Origin: CALBPI01 sp038529355
GTDB taxonomy: Bacteria; Pseudomonadota; Gammaproteobacteria; Steroidobacterales; Woeseiaceae
Direction: 5' to 3'
Assembly: GCA_038529355.1 (NCBI GenBank)
Contig: JBCBDU010000013.1
Location: 1-64,000 of the forward strand
DNA: 64,000 nucleotides
The notes beneath the pieces are model-generated. The model searched no databases and had not been told where the DNA came from. It was given only the letters and a program-made list of their open reading frames with translations. A program made the position numbers and the translations under genes. Below, piece by piece: positions 25,477-33,372 of the stretch (within the stretch, counting starts at the first letter, position 1; each line of letters starts with the position of its first letter).

Positions 25477-27522
25477 ATGGAAGAAACCGCTGACGACAAG
25501 TCGCTGAATGAGTTCGAGCTGTGCTCCGAGTACCAACCAGCGGGCGATCAGCCGACGGCCATTGCCGGGTTGCTCGAGGGCATTCGCGATGGCTTGGCAA
25601 AGCAAACGCTGCTTGGCGTGACCGGCTCGGGTAAGACGTTCACGATAGCCAATGTCATCAAAACGATTCAGCGACCCACGATTGTGCTGGCGCCGAACAA
25701 GACGCTGGCGGCGCAGCTGTACGGCGAGATGCGAGAATTCTTTCCCAACAATGCGGTCGAGTATTTCGTTTCCTACTACGATTATTATCAGCCTGAGGCT
25801 TATGTGCCATCGTCTGACACTTTTATCGAAAAGGATTCGTCGATCAACCAGCACATTGAGCAGATGCGACTATCAGCGACCAAGGCGCTGATCGAAAGGT
25901 CAGATGCAATCATCGTTGCGACCGTGTCGGCAATCTACGGTTTGGGTGATCCCGAAAGCTATTTCAGCATGGTGCTACATCTGTCGCGCGGTGAGCGAAT
26001 CGATCAGCGCAGCATTTTGCGTCGACTTGCCGAGATGCAGTACAAGCGCAACGAGATCGAACTTAGCCAGGGCACTTATCGCGTGCGCGGCGAGATTATC
26101 GACGTGTTTCCGGCCGAATCAGAGCGGGACGCGGTGCGTATAGAGCTGTTTGATGACGAGATTGAGGCGCTGTCATGGTTTGATCCGCTCACCGGCGAAG
26201 TCGTGCAGCGTGTGCCGCGCCTGACAGTGTTCCCGAAGAGTCACTACGTGACACCGCGCGATCGCTTGCTCGGCGCGCTGGATCACATCAAGGAAGAGCT
26301 GCGCGAGCGTCTGACCGTCCTGCGCGACAACAGCAAGCTGCTGGAGGCGCAGCGTCTAGAGCAGCGCACGATGTTCGACATCGAGATGATTCAGGAGCTT
26401 GGTTACTGCAATGGCATTGAGAATTATTCACGCTACCTGTCTGGCCGCGGGCCCGGTGAGCCGCCACCGTGTTTGTTCGACTATCTGCCGCCGGACGCCA
26501 TGCTCGTTATTGATGAAAGTCACGTGACGGTTCCGCAGCTGGGTGCCATGTACAAAGGTGACAGGGCGCGCAAGGAGACACTCGTCGAGTACGGCTTCCG
26601 GTTGCCATCGGCGCTCGACAATCGACCGCTGCGGTTCGATGAGTTTGAATCGCTGGCCCCACAGACCATTTTTGTCTCGGCTACGCCGGGTAAGTACGAG
26701 AAAGCGCACGCGGATAACACCGTTGAGCAACTGGTGCGGCCAACCGGTTTGATCGATCCGGAGGTTGATATTCGGCCGGTTGCGGATCAGGTCGATGACG
26801 TGCTGTCAGAGATCGGTTTGCGCACAGCGCAGGACGAGCGTGTTTTGATCACGACACTAACGAAGCGGATGGCCGAAGATCTGACTGACTATCTACGCGA
26901 GCACGGCGTAGCAGTGCGTTACTTGCATTCGGATATTGATACTGTCGAGCGCACAGAGATCATTCGCGATTTGCGGCTCGGTGAATTTGATGTGCTTGTC
27001 GGTATTAACCTGCTGCGCGAAGGACTCGATATGCCCGAAGTGTCGCTTGTGGCTATCCTTGATGCCGACAAGGAAGGGTTCCTGCGCTCCGAAGGTTCAC
27101 TGATCCAGACGATCGGTCGCGCTGCGCGGAATGTGAACGGCAAGGCAATCCTGTACGCCGACAAGATCACGAACTCGATGCAGCGCGCGCTCGATGAAAC
27201 GTCGCGCAGGCGCGAGCGCCAGGTAGCGTTCAACACCGAGCACGGCATTCAGCCGAAGACCATTCGTAAGGCGGTTGCCGACATCATGGAAGCCGGTCGC
27301 GACATGCAACGTGGCGGGCGACGCGGTAGCAAAACAGCAGACGCTAGCGTCGAAATTGCGAAAATGTCGCCGGAAATGGTGCTAAAACGCATCAAAAAGC
27401 TCGAACAGGAGATGTTTCGACACGCGCGGGAGCTCGAATTCGAGCAAGCGGCAGCGGTCCGCGATCAGATCGAGCAGTTGCGGCGTGAGGGTTTAGGCCT
27501 GGAGCGCGCCAAGTCTGCCTGA
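25477..27522 (+). CDS. uvrB: Excinuclease ABC subunit B
   Basis: 681 residues from the ATG at 25477; a TTG six codons upstream is possible. Walker A GVTGSGKTFT near residues 47-56, the beta-hairpin with YYDYYQPEAY, helicase motif DESH (VIDESHVTVPQ), motif VI QTIGRAARN, and the C-terminal UVR domain (ELEFEQAAAVRDQIEQL) near residues 650-667 that binds UvrC. It verifies bulky lesions after UvrA delivery in nucleotide excision repair. It stands alone between two tRNA genes. No SOS operator is evident upstream. Confidence 0.96.
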   Translation: MEETADDKSLNEFELCSEYQPAGDQPTAIAGLLEGIRDGLAKQTLLGVTGSGKTFTIANVIKTIQRPTIVLAPNKTLAAQLYGEMREFFPNNAVEYFVSYYDYYQPEAYVPSSDTFIEKDSSINQHIEQMRLSATKALIERSDAIIVATVSAIYGLGDPESYFSMVLHLSRGERIDQRSILRRLAEMQYKRNEIELSQGTYRVRGEIIDVFPAESERDAVRIELFDDEIEALSWFDPLTGEVVQRVPRLTVFPKSHYVTPRDRLLGALDHIKEELRERLTVLRDNSKLLEAQRLEQRTMFDIEMIQELGYCNGIENYSRYLSGRGPGEPPPCLFDYLPPDAMLVIDESHVTVPQLGAMYKGDRARKETLVEYGFRLPSALDNRPLRFDEFESLAPQTIFVSATPGKYEKAHADNTVEQLVRPTGLIDPEVDIRPVADQVDDVLSEIGLRTAQDERVLITTLTKRMAEDLTDYLREHGVAVRYLHSDIDTVERTEIIRDLRLGEFDVLVGINLLREGLDMPEVSLVAILDADKEGFLRSEGSLIQTIGRAARNVNGKAILYADKITNSMQRALDETSRRRERQVAFNTEHGIQPKTIRKAVADIMEAGRDMQRGGRRGSKTADASVEIAKMSPEMVLKRIKKLEQEMFRHARELEFEQAAAVRDQIEQLRREGLGLERAKSA

Positions 27523-27619
27523 GCAATCCTCACAGTTTCGGCCTCAAAGGGTTGGTACAGCGGGTTTTTTCCGGTAAGCTCGCGCGCCGCGCAGTTGAAC
27601 ACCGCGCGCATTTCGTGTC

Positions 27620-27694
27620 GGGCGATTAGCTCAGGGGTAGAGCGCCACGTTGACATCGTGGAGGTCGGTGGTTCGAAACCACCATCGCCCACCA
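27620..27694 (+). tRNA. tRNA-Val (anticodon GAC)
   Basis: 75 nt with encoded CCA. Acceptor GGGCGAT pairs with ATCGCCC; D-arm TTAGCTCAGGGGTAGAGC; anticodon stem CCACG/CGTGG encloses TTGACAT, giving GAC; T-arm GGTGGTTCGAAACCACC. The surrounding gap (27523-27887) otherwise holds only the upstream region of infC. Confidence 0.96.
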
Positions 27695-27873
27695 ATTCCG
27701 ACCACTACGTCTGCTCGCCGCAGCCGCCAGTTGTTGTTTTTTGGTAACGAAATCCTTGTGTTTTTATGCACTTGGCCTTGTGCTGGCCGGTAATCGCGAA
27801 TTACAATAGCACGCTTGACGGCACCGCCTTGCCAGTAAGGTTAGGGTTGCTGTCTATTTTTGTTGGGTTAAGC

Positions 27874-27890
27874 AGGAGGGCTTGCATATC
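27874..27890 (+). promoter_or_regulatory. Shine-Dalgarno and AUC start of infC
   Basis: AGGAGG at 27874-27879 is 8 nt from ATC at 27888, the optimal spacing. The nearer TTG at 27882 is only 2 nt from it, too close to be used. Rare AUU/AUC/AUA starts are the hallmark of infC and let IF3 repress its own synthesis. Confidence 0.75.
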
Positions 27891-28406
27891 GCAGCCGCAA
27901 AACGCGCAAGGCGCAATGACGATATCGTCGCGTCTGAAGTTAGAGTTATTGGACAGGATGGAGAGCAGGCGGGCGTGATGCCGGTCGCTCAAGCTCTGGA
28001 GCTAGCGAAAGCAGAGCGAATGGATTTGGTCGAAGTATCACCAAACGCCGTACCGCCGGTTTGCCGGATCATGGATTACGGCAAGTTTGTTTTCGAGCAG
28101 AGCAAGAAAAACCAGTCCGCTAAGCGCAAACAGAAACAGTCCCAGGTAAAGGAGATCAAATTCCGGCCGGGTACTGAGGAAGGCGATTATCAAGTCAAAC
28201 TGAAGAAGCTCATTGCTTTTTTGGAGAATGGCGACAAGACCAAGGTGACCTTGCGGTTCCGCGGTCGGGAAATGGCACACCAGCAACTCGGTGCGGAGCT
28301 ACTCAAGCGAGTGCGTTCTGATCTTGAGGAGCTGGGCTCAGTAGAGCAGATGCCGTTGATGGAAGGTCGGCAGATGGTGATGGTCATAGCGCCTAAAAAA
28401 CATTGA
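27888..28406 (+). CDS. infC: Translation initiation factor IF-3, AUC start
   Basis: 172 residues from ATC. N-domain with NDDIVASEVRVIG, the linker Lys/Gln-rich segment, and the C-domain signatures NAVPPVCRIMDYGKF, EIKFRPGTEEGDYQVK and LRFRGREMAHQQLG are textbook IF3. It binds the 30S subunit and rejects start codons other than AUG/GUG/UUG, so an AUC start gives negative feedback. It heads the rpmI-rplT-pheS-pheT-ihfA cluster. Length and N-terminal Ala/Lys/Arg residues fit the family. Confidence 0.94.
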   Translation: MAAAKRARRNDDIVASEVRVIGQDGEQAGVMPVAQALELAKAERMDLVEVSPNAVPPVCRIMDYGKFVFEQSKKNQSAKRKQKQSQVKEIKFRPGTEEGDYQVKLKKLIAFLENGDKTKVTLRFRGREMAHQQLGAELLKRVRSDLEELGSVEQMPLMEGRQMVMVIAPKKH

Positions 28407-28459
28407 TCGCAGATGAGTCGGCTGGCAGCAGTTTTCGCTGTTGTCAGTGGACAAAACGT

Positions 28460-28477
28460 CCAGAGTTTCGGCTCTGG
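28460..28477 (+). promoter_or_regulatory. Leader hairpin between infC and rpmI, candidate L20 control site
   Basis: CCAGAG pairs with CTCTGG around TTTCGG. A smaller GGAC/GTCC hairpin precedes it at 28449-28460. In E. coli and B. subtilis this interval holds the RNA element by which L20 represses the rpmI-rplT cistrons. That assignment here is by position only. Confidence 0.35.
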
Positions 28478-28558
28478 CAATACAAGTAGTCGCGTTCGCG
28501 CGTCTCGCCAGCTACGTGGGAAGCCTCGTAACCTGGCCCTAAAAATACGGAGACAGTC

Positions 28559-28756
28559 ATGTCGAAAATGAAAACGAACCGGGGCGCGGCAAAGCGCTTC
28601 CGTCGCACAGGTAAGGGCGGCTTCAAGCGCGCTCAATCGCACCTGAGACACATCCTCACCAAAAAAAGCAGCAAGCGTAAGCGCCAGCTGGGTAACACAC
28701 AGCAAGTCGCTGACGCCGACGTCAAGTCCGTCAAACGCATGTTGCCGTTCGTATAG
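28559..28756 (+). CDS. rpmI: 50S ribosomal protein L35
   Basis: 65 residues. Typical very basic L35: KMKTNRGAAKRFRRTGKG at the N-terminus and HLRHILTKKSSKRKRQL after it. An A-rich ATACGGAGACAGTC leader precedes the ATG. Followed after 12 nt by rplT, with which it forms the conserved L35-L20 pair. Confidence 0.97.
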   Translation: MSKMKTNRGAAKRFRRTGKGGFKRAQSHLRHILTKKSSKRKRQLGNTQQVADADVKSVKRMLPFV

Positions 28757-28768
28757 GAGTGTCTGAAG

Positions 28769-29128
28769 ATGTCACGAGTTAAAAGAGGCGTCGTTGCACG
28801 CGCACGCCACAAGAAAGTTCTCAGCAAAGCCAAAGGCTATTACGGCGCGCGCCGCAAGGTATTTCGCGTTGCCAAGCAGGCCGTTATCAAGGCTGGTCAA
28901 TATGCCTACCGCGATCGCCGTGTTCGCAAGCGCGAATTCCGTCGTCTGTGGATTGCACGGATCAACGCAGCGGCACGCATCAACGGCTTGTCGTACAGCC
29001 GGTTCATGAACGGGTTGAGCAAGGCTGAGATCGATATCGATCGCAAGGTACTTGCTGATCTGGCTGTGCACCAGCCGGAGAGTTTTGCGGCACTGGCCGA
29101 GCAGGCCAAGTCCCATCTCGACGCCTGA
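28769..29128 (+). CDS. rplT: 50S ribosomal protein L20
   Basis: 119 residues. Basic N-terminal arm MSRVKRGVVARARHKKVL and the globular C-domain (INGLSYSRFMNGL, IDIDRKVLADLA) are standard. AGGAG precedes the ATG. L20 nucleates 50S assembly and in many bacteria represses its own operon by binding the leader RNA. A transcription terminator lies between this gene and pheS. Confidence 0.97.
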   Translation: MSRVKRGVVARARHKKVLSKAKGYYGARRKVFRVAKQAVIKAGQYAYRDRRVRKREFRRLWIARINAAARINGLSYSRFMNGLSKAEIDIDRKVLADLAVHQPESFAALAEQAKSHLDA

Positions 29129-29154
29129 GCAGGCAACGCTATAGTCTCGATCTA

Positions 29155-29198
29155 AACGCCGGGCGCTCATTGCGAAATGGGGGCCCGGTGTTGTTTTT
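29155..29198 (+). terminator. Leaky terminator or attenuator between rplT and pheS
   Basis: AACGCCGGGC (29155-29164) pairs with GCCCGGTGTT (29183-29192, one G.U), with an 18-nt loop and then GTTTTT. It overlaps the 5' end of the longest pheS reading frame, so the real pheS start must lie beyond it. No Phe-rich leader peptide like E. coli pheM is visible between rplT and the hairpin. Confidence 0.6.
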
Positions 29199-29208
29199 GG
29201 TGAACGCC

Positions 29209-30189
29209 GTGCAAGAACTGCAATCAATCACTCAATCAGCACTTGATGCCGTCGCCGCAGCGCATTCGGTCAGTGAACTCGATGCAGTGCGTGTCGATTT
29301 TCTCGGTAAGAAGGGGCAGCTGACAGCTTTATTGAAACAGCTCGGCGCTCTGGCGGCAGAAGAGCGGCCTGCGGCCGGCCAGAAGATCAATGCCGGCAAG
29401 CAACAGGTCAATCAGGCGATCGAGGCGCGTCGGGTGGTGCTCGAGAGTGCTGCGCTGGATGCGCGGCTGGCCAGTGAATCGGTGGATATCTCATTGCCTG
29501 GACGCGGCGACTTGCCTGGTTCGTTGCATCCGGTGACAAAAGCGCGCCGCCGCATCGAAGCCATATTCCGTGGCGCAGGTTTTGGCGTACGTCACGGCCC
29601 GGAGATCGAAGACGATTTTCACAATTTCAGTGCGCTGAATATCCCCGATGATCATCCGGCGCGCGCGATGCACGACACATTCTATTTCGGTGACGGTCGC
29701 CTGTTGCGTACGCATACATCGCCAACACAAATTCGCACGATTCAGGACGAAGGTGTGCCGATCCGCGTGATCTGCCCTGGGCGTGTTTATCGTTGCGATT
29801 CCGACCAGACACATACGCCGATGTTCAACCAGGTCGAAGGTCTGGTGATTGATCGCGATATCAGTTTTGCAAACCTGAAGTCCGTGTTGCACGAATTCGT
29901 TGCACTGTTTTTCGAACGCGATGCGACGCTGCGTTTCCGTCCGTCCTACTTCCCGTTCACGGAACCATCAGCGGAAGTGGACGTGATGATGGAGGATGGC
30001 AGTTGGCTCGAGATTCTCGGCTGCGGCATGGTGCACCCGAACGTACTGACGAACGTTGGTGTTGACCCGCAAGAGTTTGGTGGTTACGCGTTCGGCATCG
30101 GTATCGAACGCCTGGCGATGCTGCGCTACGGAATTGGTGATTTGCGCACGCTGTTCGAGAACGACGTGCGTTTTCTGGAGCAGTTTTGA
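29209..30189 (+). CDS. pheS: Phenylalanine-tRNA ligase alpha subunit
   Basis: 326 residues from the GTG at 29209, which has GGTGA 5 nt upstream; this length and the offset to LGKKG match E. coli PheS, while the frame open to 29170 would run through the terminator. Class II motif 2 and 3 regions are visible: FRGAGFGVRHGPEIE, CPGRVYRCDSDQTH and FGIGIERLAMLRYGI at the C-terminus. N-terminal coiled coil about 1-85. Forms the alpha2-beta2 enzyme with PheT, encoded 46 nt downstream. Confidence 0.95.
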   Translation: MQELQSITQSALDAVAAAHSVSELDAVRVDFLGKKGQLTALLKQLGALAAEERPAAGQKINAGKQQVNQAIEARRVVLESAALDARLASESVDISLPGRGDLPGSLHPVTKARRRIEAIFRGAGFGVRHGPEIEDDFHNFSALNIPDDHPARAMHDTFYFGDGRLLRTHTSPTQIRTIQDEGVPIRVICPGRVYRCDSDQTHTPMFNQVEGLVIDRDISFANLKSVLHEFVALFFERDATLRFRPSYFPFTEPSAEVDVMMEDGSWLEILGCGMVHPNVLTNVGVDPQEFGGYAFGIGIERLAMLRYGIGDLRTLFENDVRFLEQF

Positions 30190-30235
30190 TGATCCGGTTT
30201 GTTCGAGTGCGCATTCGTCATAAGAGGTGCGTGCA

Positions 30236-32602
30236 ATGAAATTCTCGCGTAACTGGTTGCACGAGTTTCTCGCTGTCAACGAATCCGAGCGACCTCAGCT
30301 TGAGTTTTTGCTCGAGCGCCTGACGCTTGCGGGTCTGGAAGTTGATGGAACCGAGCACCTGACATTGCCGGACGGCGTGGTCGTTGCGCGCATCGTATCT
30401 GCCGAGCAACACCCGAATGCCGATCGGCTGCGTGTGTGCATTGTTGACGACGGCGCGGCGCAACACAGTATTGTATGTGGTGCGCCCAATGCGCGTGCCG
30501 GCATCTTTGTGGCACTGGCGACCATCGGCAGTAAGCTGCCGGGTGGTCTGAAAATCAAGAAATCCAAACTTCGTGGTGTCGAGTCTCACGGCATGTTGTG
30601 TTCTGGCGCTGAATTGGGTTTAGGCGAAGACCATGACGGCATTATCGAGTTGCCGGAGTTGCCGCTTGGTCAGCCGTTGGCGCAAGCGCTAGGCGCGCCG
30701 GACGACGTTATCGACGTCGATCTGACGCCGAACCGCGGGGATTGTTTTTCTCTGTTGGGCGTTGCCAGGGAAACTGCCGTTTTCGCCGATTTGGGCCTGA
30801 CTGTACCCGAGGTCAGCGAACCTGAGGTCACGCTGGATGATCCATTCACCGCGCAGGTGGTCGCGCCGGCGGCGGCACCGGTGTTCAGCTACCGCGTTAT
30901 CCGCGATATCGATGCGAACGCAAAGACGCCGCTATGGATGCTTGAGCGCTTGCGCCGCAGCGGTATTCGCAGCATCCATCCGGTTGTTGATATCACCAAT
31001 TACGTGATGCTCGAGTTTGGTCAGCCGATGCATGCCTACGATCTGGATCTGCTGCAAGGCGATTTGGTCGTGCGCGAAGCCGGCGATGGTGAATCTCTGA
31101 CGTTGCTGGATGGCAAGACAGTCGATGCGCTACCGGGCACGCTGCTCATTACCGATGATAGCGGCCCGATCGGCCTCGCGGGTATCATGGGCGGCGCAAC
31201 AACGGCGGTGTCTGCGTCGACGACCAATATCGTGTTCGAAGCCGCATTCTTTGCGCAATCCGCGATGGCGGGGCAGGCGCGTCGCTATGGTTTGCATACA
31301 GACGCATCGCTGCGGTTTGAGCGTGGTGTAGATCCGACCATGCAGGTTCGGGCGCAACATCGTGCGGCGCAATTGCTGGCCGAATTCGCTGGCGGTCAGG
31401 TTGGCAATGTGGGGCACCTGGTCACACGCGATCGGCTACCGCCGCGCCCCGTGGTAACGCTGCGCTCGAGTCGTCTACAGAAGGTGTTAGGTCATCACAT
31501 TGAATCGAGTTTTGTTTCTCAAACCTTTGATAAATTGGGCTTTAGTGTAGAAGCCACTGAGACAGAATGGCATGTGACACCGGCCAGTTGGCGGTTTGAT
31601 ATCGCTATTGAAGAGGACCTGATTGAAGAGGTCGCGCGCGTCTACGGCTACGACAATCTGCCCATGCAGAATGCGTATGCGAAAGTCGCGCTGGCGCCGT
31701 CGCCCGAATTGCGTATCGATGAAGAGCGCCTGCGCGATACGTTCGTTGCTCGCGGCTATCGTGAGGCGATCACCTACAGTTTTGTGGATCCAAAGCTGCA
31801 TGCGGCGCTCGGCGTCGCAAAAGCCGGCCCGAAGCTCGTCAATCCGATTTCCAGCGAGTTGTCGGTCATGCGCGGCAGTTTGTTGCCCGGGCTGCTGCAA
31901 GCGACGCTGCACAATGCATCACGTCAGCAGCAGCATCTGAAACTGTTCGAGATCGGTACGGTATTCGACGGCGACAGCGAGCGCCAGATGCTCGCAGGCG
32001 TTCTGTTTGGCACGCGCTCGACGGAGCATTGGGCGCAGCCATCGACAGACGCTGATTTCTTTGACATAAAATCTGCGCTGGAAGCGCTTGTAGCGTTAAC
32101 GGGGCGTAGCCGCGTTGTTTTTGATCCGCTCGACGCTGTTGCCCTGCATCCTGGCCAGAGCGCCCGTGTGCTGGTTGATGGCGCAGACGTCGGCTTCGTG
32201 GGCGCATTGCACCCGGGGCTCGATATTGCCAAATCGCTGGGCGCACCTGTATTCGTATTTGAGATCGCGGTTGAGCCAGCATTTGCCGCTCCTTTACCAG
32301 CCGCAGCCCCTGTATCGCGGTTTCCGGCTGTGCGCCGGGATATTGCCGTTGTGGTCAGTGAAGAGGTTGCGGTTGGTCATATGATCGACACGATACGCGC
32401 CGCGTCAGATCACACGCTCGATGAGGTTATCGTGTTCGATATTTATCAGGGGCAAGGCGTAGAACCCGGCGCAAAAAGTGTCGCTTTTGGCTTGATTTTA
32501 TTAGACTCTTCGCGCACCCTTACAGACGAAAATGTGGACGCAACAGTGCATGTTGTTTCTGTAGCCTTAGAGTCGAAACACGGCGCAAAATTAAGAGAAT
32601 AA
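30236..32602 (+). CDS. pheT: Phenylalanine-tRNA ligase beta subunit
   Basis: 788 residues from ATG 30236 with AGAGGTG upstream. Domain order: N-terminal MKFSRNWLHEFL, tRNA-binding OB domain with ADRLRVCIVDDG and KKSKLRGVESHGMLCS, B3/B4 editing region (DVDLTPNRGDCFSLLGVAREVAVF-like stretch near residues 162-180), B5 with VTPASWRFDIAIEEDLIEE, and the C-terminal ferredoxin-like anticodon-binding domain starting PVSRFPAVRRDIAVVV. Editing of mischarged Tyr resides in B3/B4. Confidence 0.96.
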   Translation: MKFSRNWLHEFLAVNESERPQLEFLLERLTLAGLEVDGTEHLTLPDGVVVARIVSAEQHPNADRLRVCIVDDGAAQHSIVCGAPNARAGIFVALATIGSKLPGGLKIKKSKLRGVESHGMLCSGAELGLGEDHDGIIELPELPLGQPLAQALGAPDDVIDVDLTPNRGDCFSLLGVARETAVFADLGLTVPEVSEPEVTLDDPFTAQVVAPAAAPVFSYRVIRDIDANAKTPLWMLERLRRSGIRSIHPVVDITNYVMLEFGQPMHAYDLDLLQGDLVVREAGDGESLTLLDGKTVDALPGTLLITDDSGPIGLAGIMGGATTAVSASTTNIVFEAAFFAQSAMAGQARRYGLHTDASLRFERGVDPTMQVRAQHRAAQLLAEFAGGQVGNVGHLVTRDRLPPRPVVTLRSSRLQKVLGHHIESSFVSQTFDKLGFSVEATETEWHVTPASWRFDIAIEEDLIEEVARVYGYDNLPMQNAYAKVALAPSPELRIDEERLRDTFVARGYREAITYSFVDPKLHAALGVAKAGPKLVNPISSELSVMRGSLLPGLLQATLHNASRQQQHLKLFEIGTVFDGDSERQMLAGVLFGTRSTEHWAQPSTDADFFDIKSALEALVALTGRSRVVFDPLDAVALHPGQSARVLVDGADVGFVGALHPGLDIAKSLGAPVFVFEIAVEPAFAAPLPAAAPVSRFPAVRRDIAVVVSEEVAVGHMIDTIRAASDHTLDEVIVFDIYQGQGVEPGAKSVAFGLILLDSSRTLTDENVDATVHVVSVALESKHGAKLRE

Positions 32603-32607
32603 ACGCG

Positions 32608-32907
32608 ATGGCACTAACCAAAGCGGAAATGGCCGATTCCTTGTTCAATGAGTTGGGGCTCAACAAACGCGAAGCCAGAGAGCTTGTCGATTTGTATTTT
32701 GAGGAGTTGCGCTCAGCATTGGCGGTAGGCGAGCAAATCAAGCTGTCAGGTTTTGGCAATTTTGATCTGCGTGACAAAAACGAGCGGCCTGGCCGCAATC
32801 CGAAAACAGGTGAGGAGATTCCGATCTCAGCACGCCGGGTTGTGACATTCCGTCCAGGACAAAAACTGAAAGCAAGAGTGGAAGCGTATGCTGGAACCGG
32901 GAAATAA
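32608..32907 (+). CDS. ihfA: Integration host factor subunit alpha
   Basis: 99 residues. MALTKAEMADSLFNELGL start, the KLSGFGNFDLRDKNERPGRNP arm region with the intercalating Pro, and VTFRPGQKLKARVE. Position right after pheT is the standard ihfA locus. It overlaps the next gene by 20 nt. Partner IHF-beta is at 21,873. Confidence 0.96.
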   Translation: MALTKAEMADSLFNELGLNKREARELVDLYFEELRSALAVGEQIKLSGFGNFDLRDKNERPGRNPKTGEEIPISARRVVTFRPGQKLKARVEAYAGTGK

Positions 32908-33244
32908 CGATCAGCTGCCGCCTATTCCCGGTAAGCGCTATTTCACCATTGGTGAGGTCAGCGACTTGTGTTCGGTCAAGCCACATGTGCTCCGCTATTG
33001 GGAGCAGGAGTTTCCCCAGCTCAAACCCGTAAAACGTCGTGGCAATCGACGTTACTATCAGCGTCAGGATGTTTTGGTAATCCGACAGATACGCAGCCTG
33101 TTGTACGACCAGGGTTTTACGATTGGTGGAGCGCGGCAGCAGCTGACGGGCGAAGAGGCGAAATCCGACGTGAGCCAAAGCCAGCAGCTGATTCGCCAGA
33201 TGCGTATCGAACTGGACGAAGTGCTCAAGATTCTTCGTCGTTAG
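32888..33244 (+). CDS. MerR family transcriptional regulator
   Basis: 118 residues. N-terminal winged helix with YFTIGEVSDLCSVKPHVLRYWEQEF split across about residues 17-41 and RRGNRRYYQRQDVL, then the dimerisation helix (about 80-115). No cysteines or a sensory domain, so the effector cannot be guessed. A MerR gene at this place, between ihfA and tRNA-Pro, is conserved in many gammaproteobacteria (Pseudomonas for example). Overlaps ihfA by 20 nt. Confidence 0.85.
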   Translation: MLEPGNNDQLPPIPGKRYFTIGEVSDLCSVKPHVLRYWEQEFPQLKPVKRRGNRRYYQRQDVLVIRQIRSLLYDQGFTIGGARQQLTGEEAKSDVSQSQQLIRQMRIELDEVLKILRR

Positions 33245-33294
33245 TTACCGCAAAACCAATAGCTTAGAATCTTGTTCTAAACCTGTTTCTCAGT

Positions 33295-33371
<77 letters not shown>

Positions 33372-33372
33372 G

